A DNA stretch of 64,000 bases from Mycobacterium haemophilum DSM 44634 (GTDB lineage: Bacteria > Actinomycetota > Actinomycetes > Mycobacteriales > Mycobacteriaceae), in NCBI RefSeq assembly GCF_000340435.2, contig NZ_CP011883.2, positions 3,642,687 to 3,706,686 on the forward strand, written 5' to 3'. Below, piece after piece: positions 17,480 through 25,702 of this stretch. Numbering within the stretch: the first letter of the stretch is position 1; each line of letters begins with the position of its first letter. The position numbers and the translations under genes were made by a program. The notes beneath the pieces are model-generated. The model was not told where the DNA came from. It did not search any database and worked only from the letters and a program-made list of their open reading frames with translations.

Positions 17480-17890
17480 CGAGGTGCTCTGCGGGGCTCA
17501 GGCCCATGAGGTCTGGTTCGCCGATATGGCCGACAGGGTGCCTACTCGAAGAAGAGCTCCTGCAACGACACTCGCCGCGAAAAACCGTGCTGACCGACAC
17601 GCCCGGCAATATCGAGATCGCGGTACCCTCGACCGCGACGGCGGCTTTGAACAGCAGACCATCCAAGAAGCAGCAGCGCCGGTTGACCCGCGTCGACGAG
17701 ATCGTGTTGGCGTTGTATGCCAAGGGATTAACCACCGAAGAGATCGCCGCGCGCTTCAACGAACTCGACAAAGCGAAGATCTCGCCGGACACGATCAACC
17801 TAATCACCGACAATATCGGCCGATATGGCCGATTGAGTGTCGCGGCCGTTGGAGCCGCTCTATGCCGCGTTCAGCGATCGACCCGTCGGT
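17480..17890 (+). mobile_element. IS256-family (mutator-type) transposase remnant
   Basis: RKTVLTDTPGNIEIAVP, then DRDGGFEQQT in another frame, then KKQQRRLTRVDEIVLALYAKGLTTEEIAARF and ISPDTINLITDNI, is the N-terminal third of IS256-type transposases (RDRDGxFEPQIVKKRQRRL, YAKGLTTxEI). Compensating frameshifts and loss of both ends, including the DDE domain, make it inactive. It sits just beyond duplication copy A. Confidence 0.8.
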
Positions 17891-17959
17891 ACACAGCAGC
17901 TACAAATGGACGTAGACGCAGGTATCACCGCAAATCGTGTCGGCCTCGGCCAACCATCA

Positions 17960-18330
17960 TCACGACGAGTCACGACCAAAGTGGTTTGCAGCACGTGGCA
18001 CCGGTGCGACCAACCCGGTGCTGGTGGCGATCGGCGGTGGCTGCAGCCACGGAGTACTCAACCTCCTCAACGCAGCCGACAACCTAAACCTATACCGGTT
18101 CATCGCCATGCCGTCCTGGTCCCAGTACCTTCCGTATTCATCCCCGAGTGCCGCGATCGCCGCAGTGTTTTGCCCGAACTCATTGTCGTTGATCAGCGCC
18201 AACACCTCAGCACGGTTAGCGTCGATCAGTGCCGGGTCCACCACCTCGTTATGTGCAAGGCAAAGGCCCTCTCGATGTGCTGGGTCTGTATCTCGACATT
18301 AGTGATCTGGTCACTGAGGTCAACCAGCCG
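17960..18330 (-). pseudogene. PPE gene remnant (second half, frameshifted)
   Basis: LVDLSDQITNVEIQTQHIER, then after loss of one T in AFALHI, VDPALIDANRAEVLALINDN, DEYGRYWDQDGMAMNRYR and STPWLQPPPIATSTG. It belongs to the MPHSEG subgroup. The first roughly 80 residues including PPE and WxG are absent, replaced by a CCGGTGCGCAGCCGC repeat segment shared with other spacers. Confidence 0.8.
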
Positions 18331-18409
18331 GTGCGCAGCCGCCCCCAATAGGCCAGACGCACGCATGCACCGCACAACGTATCGACCACCATCACGGCGA
18401 ATCACAGAC

Positions 18410-19003
18410 CTACGTGGGACGAAGTGGCTCCGAGGACAGCGATGACGAAGGCAGCACCGGCTGGGCCAGCCTGGTGTCGTTAACGATCGGCGGCGGCGGC
18501 TGCCACGGAGTCAACCTCGACAACGCATCCAACACGCGAAGCCTATAGGCCCTCATCGCATAACCGTCCGCCTCCCAAAAGTCTTCGTATTCCTGGTCGA
18601 GGTTGGCGATCTGCGCATTGTATCGCCCGAACGCATTGCGTTTGATCAGCATCCGCCGCTCAGCACGGTTATCGGCGATCTCGTCCGGGGGCACCACCTC
18701 GTCACGTGCCCTGTCATAGGCCACCACGATTGCGTGGATTTGCCAAAAGATTCCAGACAGCTGCTCAGAGAGGTCGGTCAGCCACCTCGCAAATGGCTTG
18801 GCCGCATCCACCGCCTGCGTCACCGCGGGACCCGACCAGGAGTCCATCAGACCGAGAAGCACTCGGTTGAACGACCTCTCGAGGGCCATCATCTCCTTAC
18901 GTAACGAGCTCCACGCCGAGGCGGCGGCCTCTAGCGACTCTGCACCCGGGCCGGCGTACATCCTTCCGGAGTTGACCTCTGGTGGGTCCGCTTCGAAATG
19001 CAT
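18410..19003 (-). CDS. PPE41-like protein
   Basis: 197 aa, ATG 19003: MHFEADPPEVNSGRMYAGPG, the copy with the most canonical PPE N-terminus and the one closest to the PPE41 sequence I remember (MHFEAYPPEVNS). DSWSGPAVTQAV gives WxG, then WLTDLSEQLSGIFWQIH, FGRYNAQIANLDQEYEDFW and LTPWQPPPPIVND. There is no C-terminal extension beyond a Ser-rich tail (LPSSSLSSEP). The preceding PE is reduced to about 23 codons (19048-19118), so it has no cis partner. Confidence 0.88.
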   Translation of the reverse strand: MHFEADPPEVNSGRMYAGPGAESLEAAASAWSSLRKEMMALERSFNRVLLGLMDSWSGPAVTQAVDAAKPFARWLTDLSEQLSGIFWQIHAIVVAYDRARDEVVPPDEIADNRAERRMLIKRNAFGRYNAQIANLDQEYEDFWEADGYAMRAYRLRVLDALSRLTPWQPPPPIVNDTRLAQPVLPSSSLSSEPLRPT

Positions 19004-19047
19004 CTGTTTGTTCCTTTCGTCTCGTAACGCTGTTCTGGCGCGTTTAG

Positions 19048-19118
19048 CTAAAAGGTCCTCGCGTTGTTGTCCTCGTCGGTCGCATACTTAGCAGCGCCGG
19101 CGTCCAAGGCGGCATGCC
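19048..19118 (-). pseudogene. PE gene reduced to its C-terminus
   Basis: AALDAGAAKYATDEDNNART ending at a TAG is the PE C-terminal stretch (sibling ALDAGTAKYSAAEADN). It is joined directly to the GTTGGCATG start region, so nearly the whole reading frame was deleted. YATDE retains a YxxxE-like motif but cannot be made in a functional context. Confidence 0.75.
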
Positions 19119-19139
19119 AACCCCACTGACGAACCCCCA

Positions 19140-19295
19140 TAAACATCAAACTACCGGTCGTTGCGCTATCAACCAGCCACGCTGAGGAAGCACAACGACG
19201 ACACTGCGATAGCTATACGACAGACCAAAGAGGCCAATTCCACATAAACTACTGCAAATACGACCGATTTAAGATACGCACCGCCACCCGACGAT
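19140..19295 (-). repeat. PE-leader repeat, copy 5
   Basis: Contains GGCCAATTCCACATAAACTA, TGCAAATACGACCGA and the GTCGTTGCG segment in the same order as copy 4. It lies upstream of a PE that is almost entirely deleted. Confidence 0.5.
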
Positions 19296-19852
19296 GTCAC
19301 CTATTGACGCCCAAAGCACCAGCGATCGCGCAGGATCCAGAGCTGACCAATCCGCGCGACCAAGGGATCACCGATATGTTCTTCATTGGTCTGCGATAGT
19401 CCCAAGGATCTACCTAACGCCATCAGCAACGGGTGACCAGTAGCCGGCCACGGCGGCGGACACGCTGTGCCTTTCCGATCGTGTTCTCATGCAGCAGATT
19501 ACAGAAGATATCGCCGACGACCCCAGCCGACAACAGCTCGGCAGCATCAAATTTATCGGCGAAACACGCTGCAGCATAGCGATACCCGGCATATCCCACT
19601 GAGAGCTTGCCCCGTTGCACAGGTGAGCCATGGCGCGCCCTGGCGTCAGCCCTCACTGAACCGCTAACAACCAACACGTGACACGCAAGCGGGTGCACCC
19701 CATCAAGACTTCCTACATCAGTTCCGACACCGCGCACTCGAAAGATACTGCAGCGCTTGGCCGCACGCAACAATCAACCAGCCGGTGCACAGCAACCCCC
19801 AATGGGCCAGACGGACGCAACACCACAAATCGTATCGGCCAACCACGACGAA
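19296..19852. other. Degenerate array spacer
   Basis: No convincing gene. A minus-strand frame of 116 codons (19423-19773) is open, but its translation resembles no family and the equivalent frames are not conserved in the sister repeats. It carries the GCTGCAGCATAG and GACACCGCGCACTCGA repeat blocks. Confidence 0.4.
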
Positions 19853-20437
19853 TCACAGACCAAAGCGGTCTGCAGCACGTGGCACCGATGCGACCAACCC
19901 GGTGTTGTTGGCGATCGGCGGCGGCTGCAGCCACGGAGTATTCAACTTTCTCATTGCACCCGACAACATAGCCCTATACCTGTCCATCACCATACCGTTG
20001 TGGTCCCAGTACCTTCCGTATTCATCCTCGAGTTGCGCGATCGCCGCAATGTATAGCCCGAACTCGTTGTCTTTGAGCAGCGCCGACACCTGAGCACGGT
20101 TAGCGTCAATCTGCGCCGGGTGCACCACCCCATTATGTGCAAGGCAAAAGGCCGCCAGAATGTGCTGGGTTTCGTTCCAGGCATTAGTGATCTGCTTACC
20201 GAGGTCAACCAGCCACTGCTGAAACGGCTTGGCCGCATCAATCACCTGTCTCGCCACCTCACCCGACCACTCCTCGGTCAGACAGCTGAGCATATGTTCG
20301 AACGAACACTTGAAGTCCCACATCTCCTGACCCAACAACCCCCACTCCTTGGAGGCGCGCACCATTGAGGAAGGACCCGGGCCGTCCCACATGTTGTGGG
20401 AGTTGATCTCTGGTGGTAGCCCTTCAGAATGCGGCAT
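19853..20437 (-). CDS. PPE protein (MPHSEG subgroup)
   Basis: 194 aa, the same length as PPE41. ATG 20437: MPHSEGLPPEINSHNMWDGP. EEWSGEVARQVIDAAKPFQQWL, AFCLAHNGVVHPAQIDANRA, NEFGLYIAAIAQLEDEYGRYW and NTPWLQPPPIANNTG follow. It is close to the PPE genes at 16171 and 20660 but clearly an older divergence than those two. The PE upstream is reduced to a C-terminal relic (20467-20535), so it is an orphan PPE. Confidence 0.86.
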   Translation of the reverse strand: MPHSEGLPPEINSHNMWDGPGPSSMVRASKEWGLLGQEMWDFKCSFEHMLSCLTEEWSGEVARQVIDAAKPFQQWLVDLGKQITNAWNETQHILAAFCLAHNGVVHPAQIDANRAQVSALLKDNEFGLYIAAIAQLEDEYGRYWDHNGMVMDRYRAMLSGAMRKLNTPWLQPPPIANNTGLVASVPRAADRFGL

Positions 20438-20466
20438 CTTTGTTCGTTATTCCTTCCAGCTCGTAG

Positions 20467-20535
20467 CTACTGCAATGACTCGTTGAGCTTTATCAAGACC
20501 GTGACGTTGTCGGCCTCGGCGGTCGCGGCAACATC
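20467..20535 (-). pseudogene. PE gene C-terminal relic
   Basis: VAATAEADNVTVLIKLNESL and a stop, aligned to AAEADNITAMSYESSQ of the intact PE. All upstream codons are replaced by the GCTGCAGCATAG spacer repeat, so the truncation occurred at that repeat. Confidence 0.7.
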
Positions 20536-20659
20536 AACTTGCCACCCGAAACACGCTGCAGCATAGAGCCATCTGGCACCAAGTGGCGGCTTACCCCGTT
20601 ACACTGGTGAGCCTTGGCGCGCCCGACAAATCGTATCGGCCAACCACCATCACCACGAA

Positions 20660-21244
20660 TCACAGACCAAAGCGGTCTGCAGCATGTGGCACCGATGCGA
20701 CCAACCCGGTGTTGTTGGCGATCGGCGGCGGTTGCAGCCAAGGAGTATTCAATCTCCTCATCGCACGCGACAACCTAGCCCGATACGTCATCATCGCACC
20801 GCCGTCCTGGTCCCAGTATCTTCCGTATTCATCCTCGAGTGCCGCGATCGCCACAGTGTTTAGCCCGAGCTCGTTGTCATTGACCAGCGCCAACACCTCA
20901 GCACGGTTAGCGTCGATCAGTGCCGGGGGCACCACCTCGTGATGTGCATCGAGAAAAGCCCTCAGAATGTGCTGAGTCTCGTTCCCGACATTAGTGATCT
21001 GCTTATCGAGGTCGACCAGCCAGTCCTGAAACGGCTTGGCCGCATTAATCACCTGTCTCGCCACCTCACCTGACCACTCTTCTGTCAGACAGCTGAGCAT
21101 TTGGTCGAACGAACACTTGAGGTCCCACATCTCTTGACCCAATAACTCCCACTCCATGGAAGCGTGCGCCATCGATAGGGGGCCCGGGCCGTTGCACATG
21201 TTGGCGGAGTTGATCTCTGGTGGTAGTCCTTCGGAATGTGGCAT
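20660..21244 (-). CDS. PPE protein (MPHSEG subgroup)
   Basis: 194 aa, ATG 21244, nearly identical to the PPE at 16171-16836 through STPW/NTPWLQPPPI. The C-terminus differs: here it ends VASVPHAADRFGL like the copy at 19853, which suggests the duplication junction lies near the 3' end. PPE (LPPEIN), WSG and NELGL tip motifs are intact. An intact PE (21273-21590) lies 28 bp upstream, so this is a complete pair. Predicted ESX-5 substrate by family similarity. Confidence 0.88.
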   Translation of the reverse strand: MPHSEGLPPEINSANMCNGPGPLSMAHASMEWELLGQEMWDLKCSFDQMLSCLTEEWSGEVARQVINAAKPFQDWLVDLDKQITNVGNETQHILRAFLDAHHEVVPPALIDANRAEVLALVNDNELGLNTVAIAALEDEYGRYWDQDGGAMMTYRARLSRAMRRLNTPWLQPPPIANNTGLVASVPHAADRFGL

Positions 21245-21272
21245 GGTTGTTTGTAATTCCTTCGGCTCGTAA

Positions 21273-21590
21273 CTACTGTGATGACTCGTAGCTCATGGCC
21301 GTGATGTTGTCGGCCTCGGCGGCGGAGTACTTAGCGGTACCGGCATCCAAGGCGAGCGCAAACTCCTCAAGAATCTCCGCCGCCGCGGCGATGGTCTGCC
21401 GATACTGCTGCCCTTTCTGGACCAGATACGCTGCCACCCTTTGTGAGTCCGCATCGAGCGCGGGAGCCACCACCGCGGTTATCTCTGGGGACGCCGACTC
21501 GGAACTAGCCGAAATCGCCCGCTCACGAAGAGCTCGCACCGTTGCAGCCGCTTTCTGCAACGCTTCGGGGACGATGACCACATAAGACAT
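21273..21590 (-). CDS. PE protein (PE25-like)
   Basis: 105 aa, ATG 21590: MSYVVIVPEALQKAAATVRA. It differs from the copy at 16865 at three residues (T6I, N29S and H61Y by my reading), all outside the YSAAE secretion motif. The PE pair, the central QQYRQTIAAAAEILEE helix and the MSYESSQ tail are retained. It precedes its PPE partner by 28 bp. Probably expressed from the leader repeat immediately upstream. Confidence 0.88.
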   Translation of the reverse strand: MSYVVIVPEALQKAAATVRALRERAISASSESASPEITAVVAPALDADSQRVAAYLVQKGQQYRQTIAAAAEILEEFALALDAGTAKYSAAEADNITAMSYESSQ

Positions 21591-21632
21591 GACACATCAA
21601 CTCCACTCCCACGATTAACGAACCCGCACACA

Positions 21633-21798
21633 TGGCACCGGGCTGATCAACTATCGATTGTTTGCGGTGTCGGCCACCCACGTTGGTGAAGCGCAACGAC
21701 TTCACGGGCACGGCTATGCGACACACCCAAGAGGGCAATTCCACGTAAACTACTGCAAATACGAGCTATTCGAGATATACACCATCGCCTGATCAGGC
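21633..21798 (-). promoter_or_regulatory. PE-leader repeat, copy 6
   Basis: Essentially identical to copy 4 and located at the same distance upstream of the intact PE at 21590. It probably carries the promoter of the second intact PE-PPE pair. Confidence 0.5.
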
Positions 21799-21913
21799 CT
21801 CTGTGTATCCCCTCCTAAGTTGCGGTGGGGGTATGCTACCAGAAAATTTTCGGTGTCAACGACCCGATTTCCATGCGCAGCACAACACTCGACCGACCCA
21901 ATGTTCGGGTGGG

Positions 21914-22348
21914 CTAATTGGGTTCGCCGGACTCCTTCGCGAGGACGTCGGCGACGTTGGCCTTCGTGTCAGCGGGAGTACCGTTGTCGGCCGCCTTCTT
22001 GCGCTTGGCCGCGACCCGCTCGACCGCGCTGTTCAGCCGCGATCCCAGCGGAAAGCCGACGTAGTGGGTGATGAACACGGCGAGTTCGCGCAGCTCGTCG
22101 AGGGTCAGCTCACCGTTATGCAAAACGGCGTTGACCTGGACCTCCAGCAGATCCGATTGCCCCTGGGCAGTCAGCACCGCGATGACCACCATCCGGCGGT
22201 CGCGCATGGACAGTCCGGGTCGAGTCCAGATCCTGCCGAAGAGGTGGTCGACGGTCAGGGCAAAGTACTCACCCGGCATATCGGGCATGTCCCATGCGTA
22301 GACCTGGTTCATCTTGTCTAGGCCGGTGCGACGCAGCTCGTCCATCAC
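21914..22348 (-). CDS. Carboxymuconolactone decarboxylase-like (CMD/AhpD fold) protein
   Basis: 144 aa; ATG 22348, with a second ATG at 22345 giving the same product minus one residue. The CMD-family core is visible: RRMVVIAVLTAQGQSDLLEVQVNAVLHNGELTLDELRELAVFITHYVGFPLG. The paired Cys of AhpD peroxidases is absent, so an alkylhydroperoxidase role is unlikely; a decarboxylase-like or unknown role is more probable. It is the last gene of the run aldA-SDR-HIBADH-CMD and matches Rv0771. It is 20 bp downstream of the HIBADH gene. In M. tuberculosis purD follows; here the PE/PPE array intervenes. Confidence 0.85.
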   Translation of the reverse strand: MMDELRRTGLDKMNQVYAWDMPDMPGEYFALTVDHLFGRIWTRPGLSMRDRRMVVIAVLTAQGQSDLLEVQVNAVLHNGELTLDELRELAVFITHYVGFPLGSRLNSAVERVAAKRKKAADNGTPADTKANVADVLAKESGEPN

Positions 22349-22368
22349 TCCTCTTTCTCTTCGGGTCG

Positions 22369-23262
22369 CTACGGTCCGTTGGTTGGGTTCGGTACCCCAA
22401 GACCAGCGGCCAGCCCCTGAAGCGCCAGCTGGGCCAGCGGCAGCTCGACCGAGACCGCTTCACCCAGCGCCAGCGCCAAACTCAGATCCTTCTCCCCCAG
22501 GCCGCGGGTGTGCTCCAGCATGGGGCGCAACGGGTCGCCAGGTTCCATCGGTGCCGTCGTATCGCGGAACATGATCGCTCCCGCACCACCGGTCAGAGCA
22601 TCGGTGTGCCGCACCACTTTCCCGAGCGCCACGATGTCCAATCCGCATCGTTCGGCAAGTTGCTGCGCCTCGGCGGCAGCCGCGTAGGACACAAACGTCA
22701 GCATGTTACGCGCCAGTTTCATCCTGGTGCCCGCACCCGGTTCGCCGGCGTGAATCACCAGCGACGCCCACCGACTAAACGGATCCTTGATCCGGTGGAA
22801 CGTCTCGTCGTCAGCGCCCACCATGGTGGCCAATTCACCCTTTGCCGCTCCCACCCCGCCACCGCTGACCGGTGCGTCCACGATGTGAATCCCCTGCGGT
22901 TTGAGTTCGCGGGCCAGGTCGACCGCGGTGGTGTCGCTAATCGTGGAGTGAATCGCGATGATGGTGCCCGGCTTAGTATTTGACGTCAGTCCGCCTTCCC
23001 CGGTGATTACCTCACGCACCTGCTCATCGTCGAGCACGGTGACGCTGATGATGTCGGCGGCGGCCACATCCGAGAGGGCGGTAGCCGCGGTGGCACCGGC
23101 GTCGACCAACGGGGCCATAGCCTCGGCGCGTACATCGAAGACCGTCAGTCCGCCTGGCCAGTCCAGTAGGCGCGTGGCCATCGGCGCGCCCATATTGCCG
23201 AGACCGATATATCCCAACCGTGGTAGCGCAGTTCTCTCAGGGTTCTTGCGGTTCTCTGTCAT
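22369..23262 (-). CDS. 3-hydroxyisobutyrate dehydrogenase-like NAD(P) oxidoreductase
   Basis: 297 aa. The N-terminal Rossmann motif YIGLGNMGAPMA binds NAD(P). VDAPVSGGGVGAAKGEL is the family substrate loop, and the AGTRMKLARNML segment carries the catalytic Lys. Such enzymes oxidise beta-hydroxyacids. Its ATG overlaps the stop of the upstream SDR gene by four bases (ATGA), indicating translational coupling. It matches Rv0770. The substrate cannot be named from sequence; co-location with an aldehyde dehydrogenase and an SDR suggests a shared catabolic route. Confidence 0.88.
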   Translation of the reverse strand: MTENRKNPERTALPRLGYIGLGNMGAPMATRLLDWPGGLTVFDVRAEAMAPLVDAGATAATALSDVAAADIISVTVLDDEQVREVITGEGGLTSNTKPGTIIAIHSTISDTTAVDLARELKPQGIHIVDAPVSGGGVGAAKGELATMVGADDETFHRIKDPFSRWASLVIHAGEPGAGTRMKLARNMLTFVSYAAAAEAQQLAERCGLDIVALGKVVRHTDALTGGAGAIMFRDTTAPMEPGDPLRPMLEHTRGLGEKDLSLALALGEAVSVELPLAQLALQGLAAGLGVPNPTNGP

Positions 23263-24023
23263 GACCGGATGATCTGTCCACCATCAACATTGAAGATCTG
23301 CCCGGTGATCCACGACGCGGAATCCGAGAGCAAAAACAAACACATCCCTATCAGATCCTCGGGCGTACCCATCCTGGATAGCGGGATAGTTTGCACCATG
23401 TTTTTGACGAGCTCGTCGGGAGTGACGGTCTTGGTGGCTTCGGTGTCGATTGGCCCCGGCGCAATCGCGTTGATCCGGATTTTCATTCCACCCAGCTCCC
23501 GAGAAAGCTGCTGCGTCAACCCATTGACACCAACTTTGGCTAGGCCGTAGAAGTTGGAGTAAAGCCACGCTGCCGTCGACGACTGGTTGACGATCGCACC
23601 GCCACCCCTTTTGGCCATGTGCTGGTACACAGCGCGACAACACACCAACACCCCGTCGAAGTTGACGCTCATGAATTTCTTGTAGTAGTCGAACGGCACG
23701 GTCAACAACAGGTCGAGTTTCATACCGCCGTAGATCGCAGCATTGTTCACCAGGTAGTCGATGCCGCCGAATTCTGCTACGGCCCGGTCCGCCATGGCCT
23801 TCGCTGAATCCGGGTCGGAAACATCAACGAGCACAGGGATCGCCACGCCGCCATCCGCGACGATCTGCTTGGCCACCTCCTCGGCGCCGTCCACGTTGAT
23901 ATCAGCGACCACTACTGACGCACCCTCGACTGCCAGGGCCTGGGCGTATGCTTGCCCGATGCCCTGGGCCGCCCCGGTGACGATAGCCACCTTGTTGTCG
24001 AATTCGGTGCCAAACTGTCCCAC
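23259..24023 (-). CDS. Short-chain dehydrogenase/reductase
   Basis: 254 aa, a classical SDR. The cofactor site is VTGAAQGIGQAYA, the structural NNA motif is in DYLVNNAAIYGG, the catalytic Ser lies in VNQSSTAAW and YxxxK in FYGLAKVG. The C-terminal NVDGGQIIRS is standard. It sits between aldA (11 bp upstream) and the HIBADH-like gene (four-base overlap), in an operon matching Rv0768-Rv0771. An NAD(H)-linked alcohol or ketone oxidoreductase step is predicted. Substrate unknown. Confidence 0.9.
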   Translation of the reverse strand: MGQFGTEFDNKVAIVTGAAQGIGQAYAQALAVEGASVVVADINVDGAEEVAKQIVADGGVAIPVLVDVSDPDSAKAMADRAVAEFGGIDYLVNNAAIYGGMKLDLLLTVPFDYYKKFMSVNFDGVLVCCRAVYQHMAKRGGGAIVNQSSTAAWLYSNFYGLAKVGVNGLTQQLSRELGGMKIRINAIAPGPIDTEATKTVTPDELVKNMVQTIPLSRMGTPEDLIGMCLFLLSDSASWITGQIFNVDGGQIIRS

Positions 24024-24034
24024 ACCGCCCTCCT

Positions 24035-25504
24035 CTAATTAACTGCTGTAGCAATGGTTTTGGATTCCAAATACTCCTCGAAGCCGGCCAGCCCCATCTC
24101 CCGGCCGATGCCGGATTGCTTGTAACCCCCGAACGGCGCGTCAGCGGAATACCACACGCCGCCGTTCACGCTGACGGTGCCGACCCGCAGCCGCGCGGCG
24201 ACCCTGGCCACTCGCTCCGGGTCATCACCAAACACCGTGCCCGACAAGCCGTATGGCGAATCGTTCGCGATGCGCACCGCATCATCGTCGCCATCATGGG
24301 CGATCACCGTGAGAACCGGCCCGAAGATCTCCTCGCGGGCGGTTCGGGCGTCGTTGCTTAGGCCCGCGATCACGGTGGGCTCGATAAAGAAACCGACCTC
24401 CCTACTCGGGGGCCGACCACCGCCGGACGCGAACGTCCCGCCTTCGGCGATCGCCAGATCGAGATAGCCCTGTACCCGATCCCGTTGTCGCGCCGAAATC
24501 AGCGGCCCGCAAACAGTGCCCGAGTCGCTGGGATCACCGGGCTTGATTGACGACATGGTAGCCGCTGCAACGGCGACGGCCTCGTCGTAGCAGGCCCGCG
24601 GCACCACCAGCCGGGTGGTGATCGCACAGCCCTGCCCGGCATGCATACACGTCGAAAACGCCGATATCCCACTGGCAGAGGCCAGGTCAGCGTCGTCGAG
24701 CACAACGAACGCTGACTTACCGCCGAGCTCCAAGAACACCTTTTTGATGGTGGCGGCGGCATCGATCATTACGCTGCGGCCGGTGGCCGTCGAACCGGTA
24801 AACGAAATCATGTCTACCCGTGGGTCTTTGGCGAGTAAGGCGCCCAGACTATGGTCACTGGAGGTGACGATGTTAACCACGCCGGGCGGAAACTCAGTGT
24901 GCTCGGCGATAATTTCGCCGAGCACTGCCGCGCACCATGGCGTGTCGGGCGCGGGCTTCAGGACAACGGTGTTACCCGCGGCTAATGCGGGACCCAGCTT
25001 GGCGAGGTTGATCTGGTGTGGGAAGTTCCATGGGGTGATCGCGCCGATGACACCGACGGCTTCCCGCGCGATGATGCGTCGGGTGGGGATTCCCATCGGG
25101 GACGCCGCACCGAGGTCCTGATTCCACACGTACGACTCGGCCGTGTCGGCCGCGAACCCTAGGTCGTCGACCGGCCCCTCCAGTTGGGCGCTAGCGGTGA
25201 GCATCCGTGGGGCGCCGACCTCGGCGATGGTCAACTCTCGCAGTTCGTCGATGTGGTCGCGCATCGCATCGCGCAGCTGACGCACACACCGCACCCGCAA
25301 CTCGGTGTTGCGGGACCAATCGGTCTCGTCGAAGGCACGCCGCGCGGCATCGATGGCGCGGCCCATGTCCTCGGCGTCGGCTTCGGCGGCAACTCCGAGC
25401 ACTTCCTCGGTCGCCGGGTTGATGGTCGGAAAAGTCCCCGCACTGCCGCTCAACATTTTGCCGTCGATGAACAGTGCGCTCACGCCGTCGGCCAACAACG
25501 CCAT
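24035..25504 (-). CDS. aldA: NAD-dependent aldehyde dehydrogenase
   Basis: 489 aa. The ALDH-superfamily catalytic Cys is in HAGQGCAITTR and the general-base Glu in FLELGGKSAF. The cofactor region FTGSTATGRSVM and the late motif EEIFGPVL are intact. It is the first gene of an operon of four with CMD, HIBADH-like and SDR genes, divergent from a TetR regulator. The 198-bp gap between the two contains an inverted repeat suited to an operator. Length and position match M. tuberculosis aldA (Rv0768). Substrate unknown; oxidation of aldehydes from lipid or sterol breakdown is an inference. Confidence 0.92.
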   Translation of the reverse strand: MALLADGVSALFIDGKMLSGSAGTFPTINPATEEVLGVAAEADAEDMGRAIDAARRAFDETDWSRNTELRVRCVRQLRDAMRDHIDELRELTIAEVGAPRMLTASAQLEGPVDDLGFAADTAESYVWNQDLGAASPMGIPTRRIIAREAVGVIGAITPWNFPHQINLAKLGPALAAGNTVVLKPAPDTPWCAAVLGEIIAEHTEFPPGVVNIVTSSDHSLGALLAKDPRVDMISFTGSTATGRSVMIDAAATIKKVFLELGGKSAFVVLDDADLASASGISAFSTCMHAGQGCAITTRLVVPRACYDEAVAVAAATMSSIKPGDPSDSGTVCGPLISARQRDRVQGYLDLAIAEGGTFASGGGRPPSREVGFFIEPTVIAGLSNDARTAREEIFGPVLTVIAHDGDDDAVRIANDSPYGLSGTVFGDDPERVARVAARLRVGTVSVNGGVWYSADAPFGGYKQSGIGREMGLAGFEEYLESKTIATAVN

Positions 25505-25533
25505 CTTCTGCTCCCGCCCGCGCGCCTGTTAGT

Positions 25534-25557
25534 CAACTGACCAATAGTAGACAGTTG
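25534..25557. promoter_or_regulatory. Candidate operator in the aldA/TetR divergent promoter
   Basis: CAACTG (25534-25539) and CAGTTG (25552-25557) are perfect inverse complements separated by 12 bases, 30 bp upstream of aldA. It could be bound by the divergent TetR protein; the function is inferred from position and symmetry only. Confidence 0.35.
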
Positions 25558-25702
25558 TCCGATATCACTGCTTTGGCACGATAGCGGTCAGGCCGTCTGC
25601 GGCGCAAGGGAAGCCGGCGCCAGTTGTCATGCATACCTTAGTACCCAGCATATTTATCAACTAATCTTGCTTCGTCCCGCACGAATCAGTTAGCTTGGAC
25701 AG

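Larger units (their letters stand above)
20713..21862. repeat. Segmental duplication, copy B (PE-PPE pair)
   Basis: Second copy of 16305-17455 with the same gene order and leader and no indels across the coding parts. It lies at the purD-distal end of the array, next to the Rv0771-like operon. After about 21830 the copies show small indels, then share TTTTCGGTGTCAACG before diverging. Confidence 0.9.

Noticed and set aside
19423..19773. 116-codon minus-strand frame as a real gene in the array spacer
   Set aside because: Not conserved in frame among sister repeats, no motif, Cys/Arg-rich random composition.
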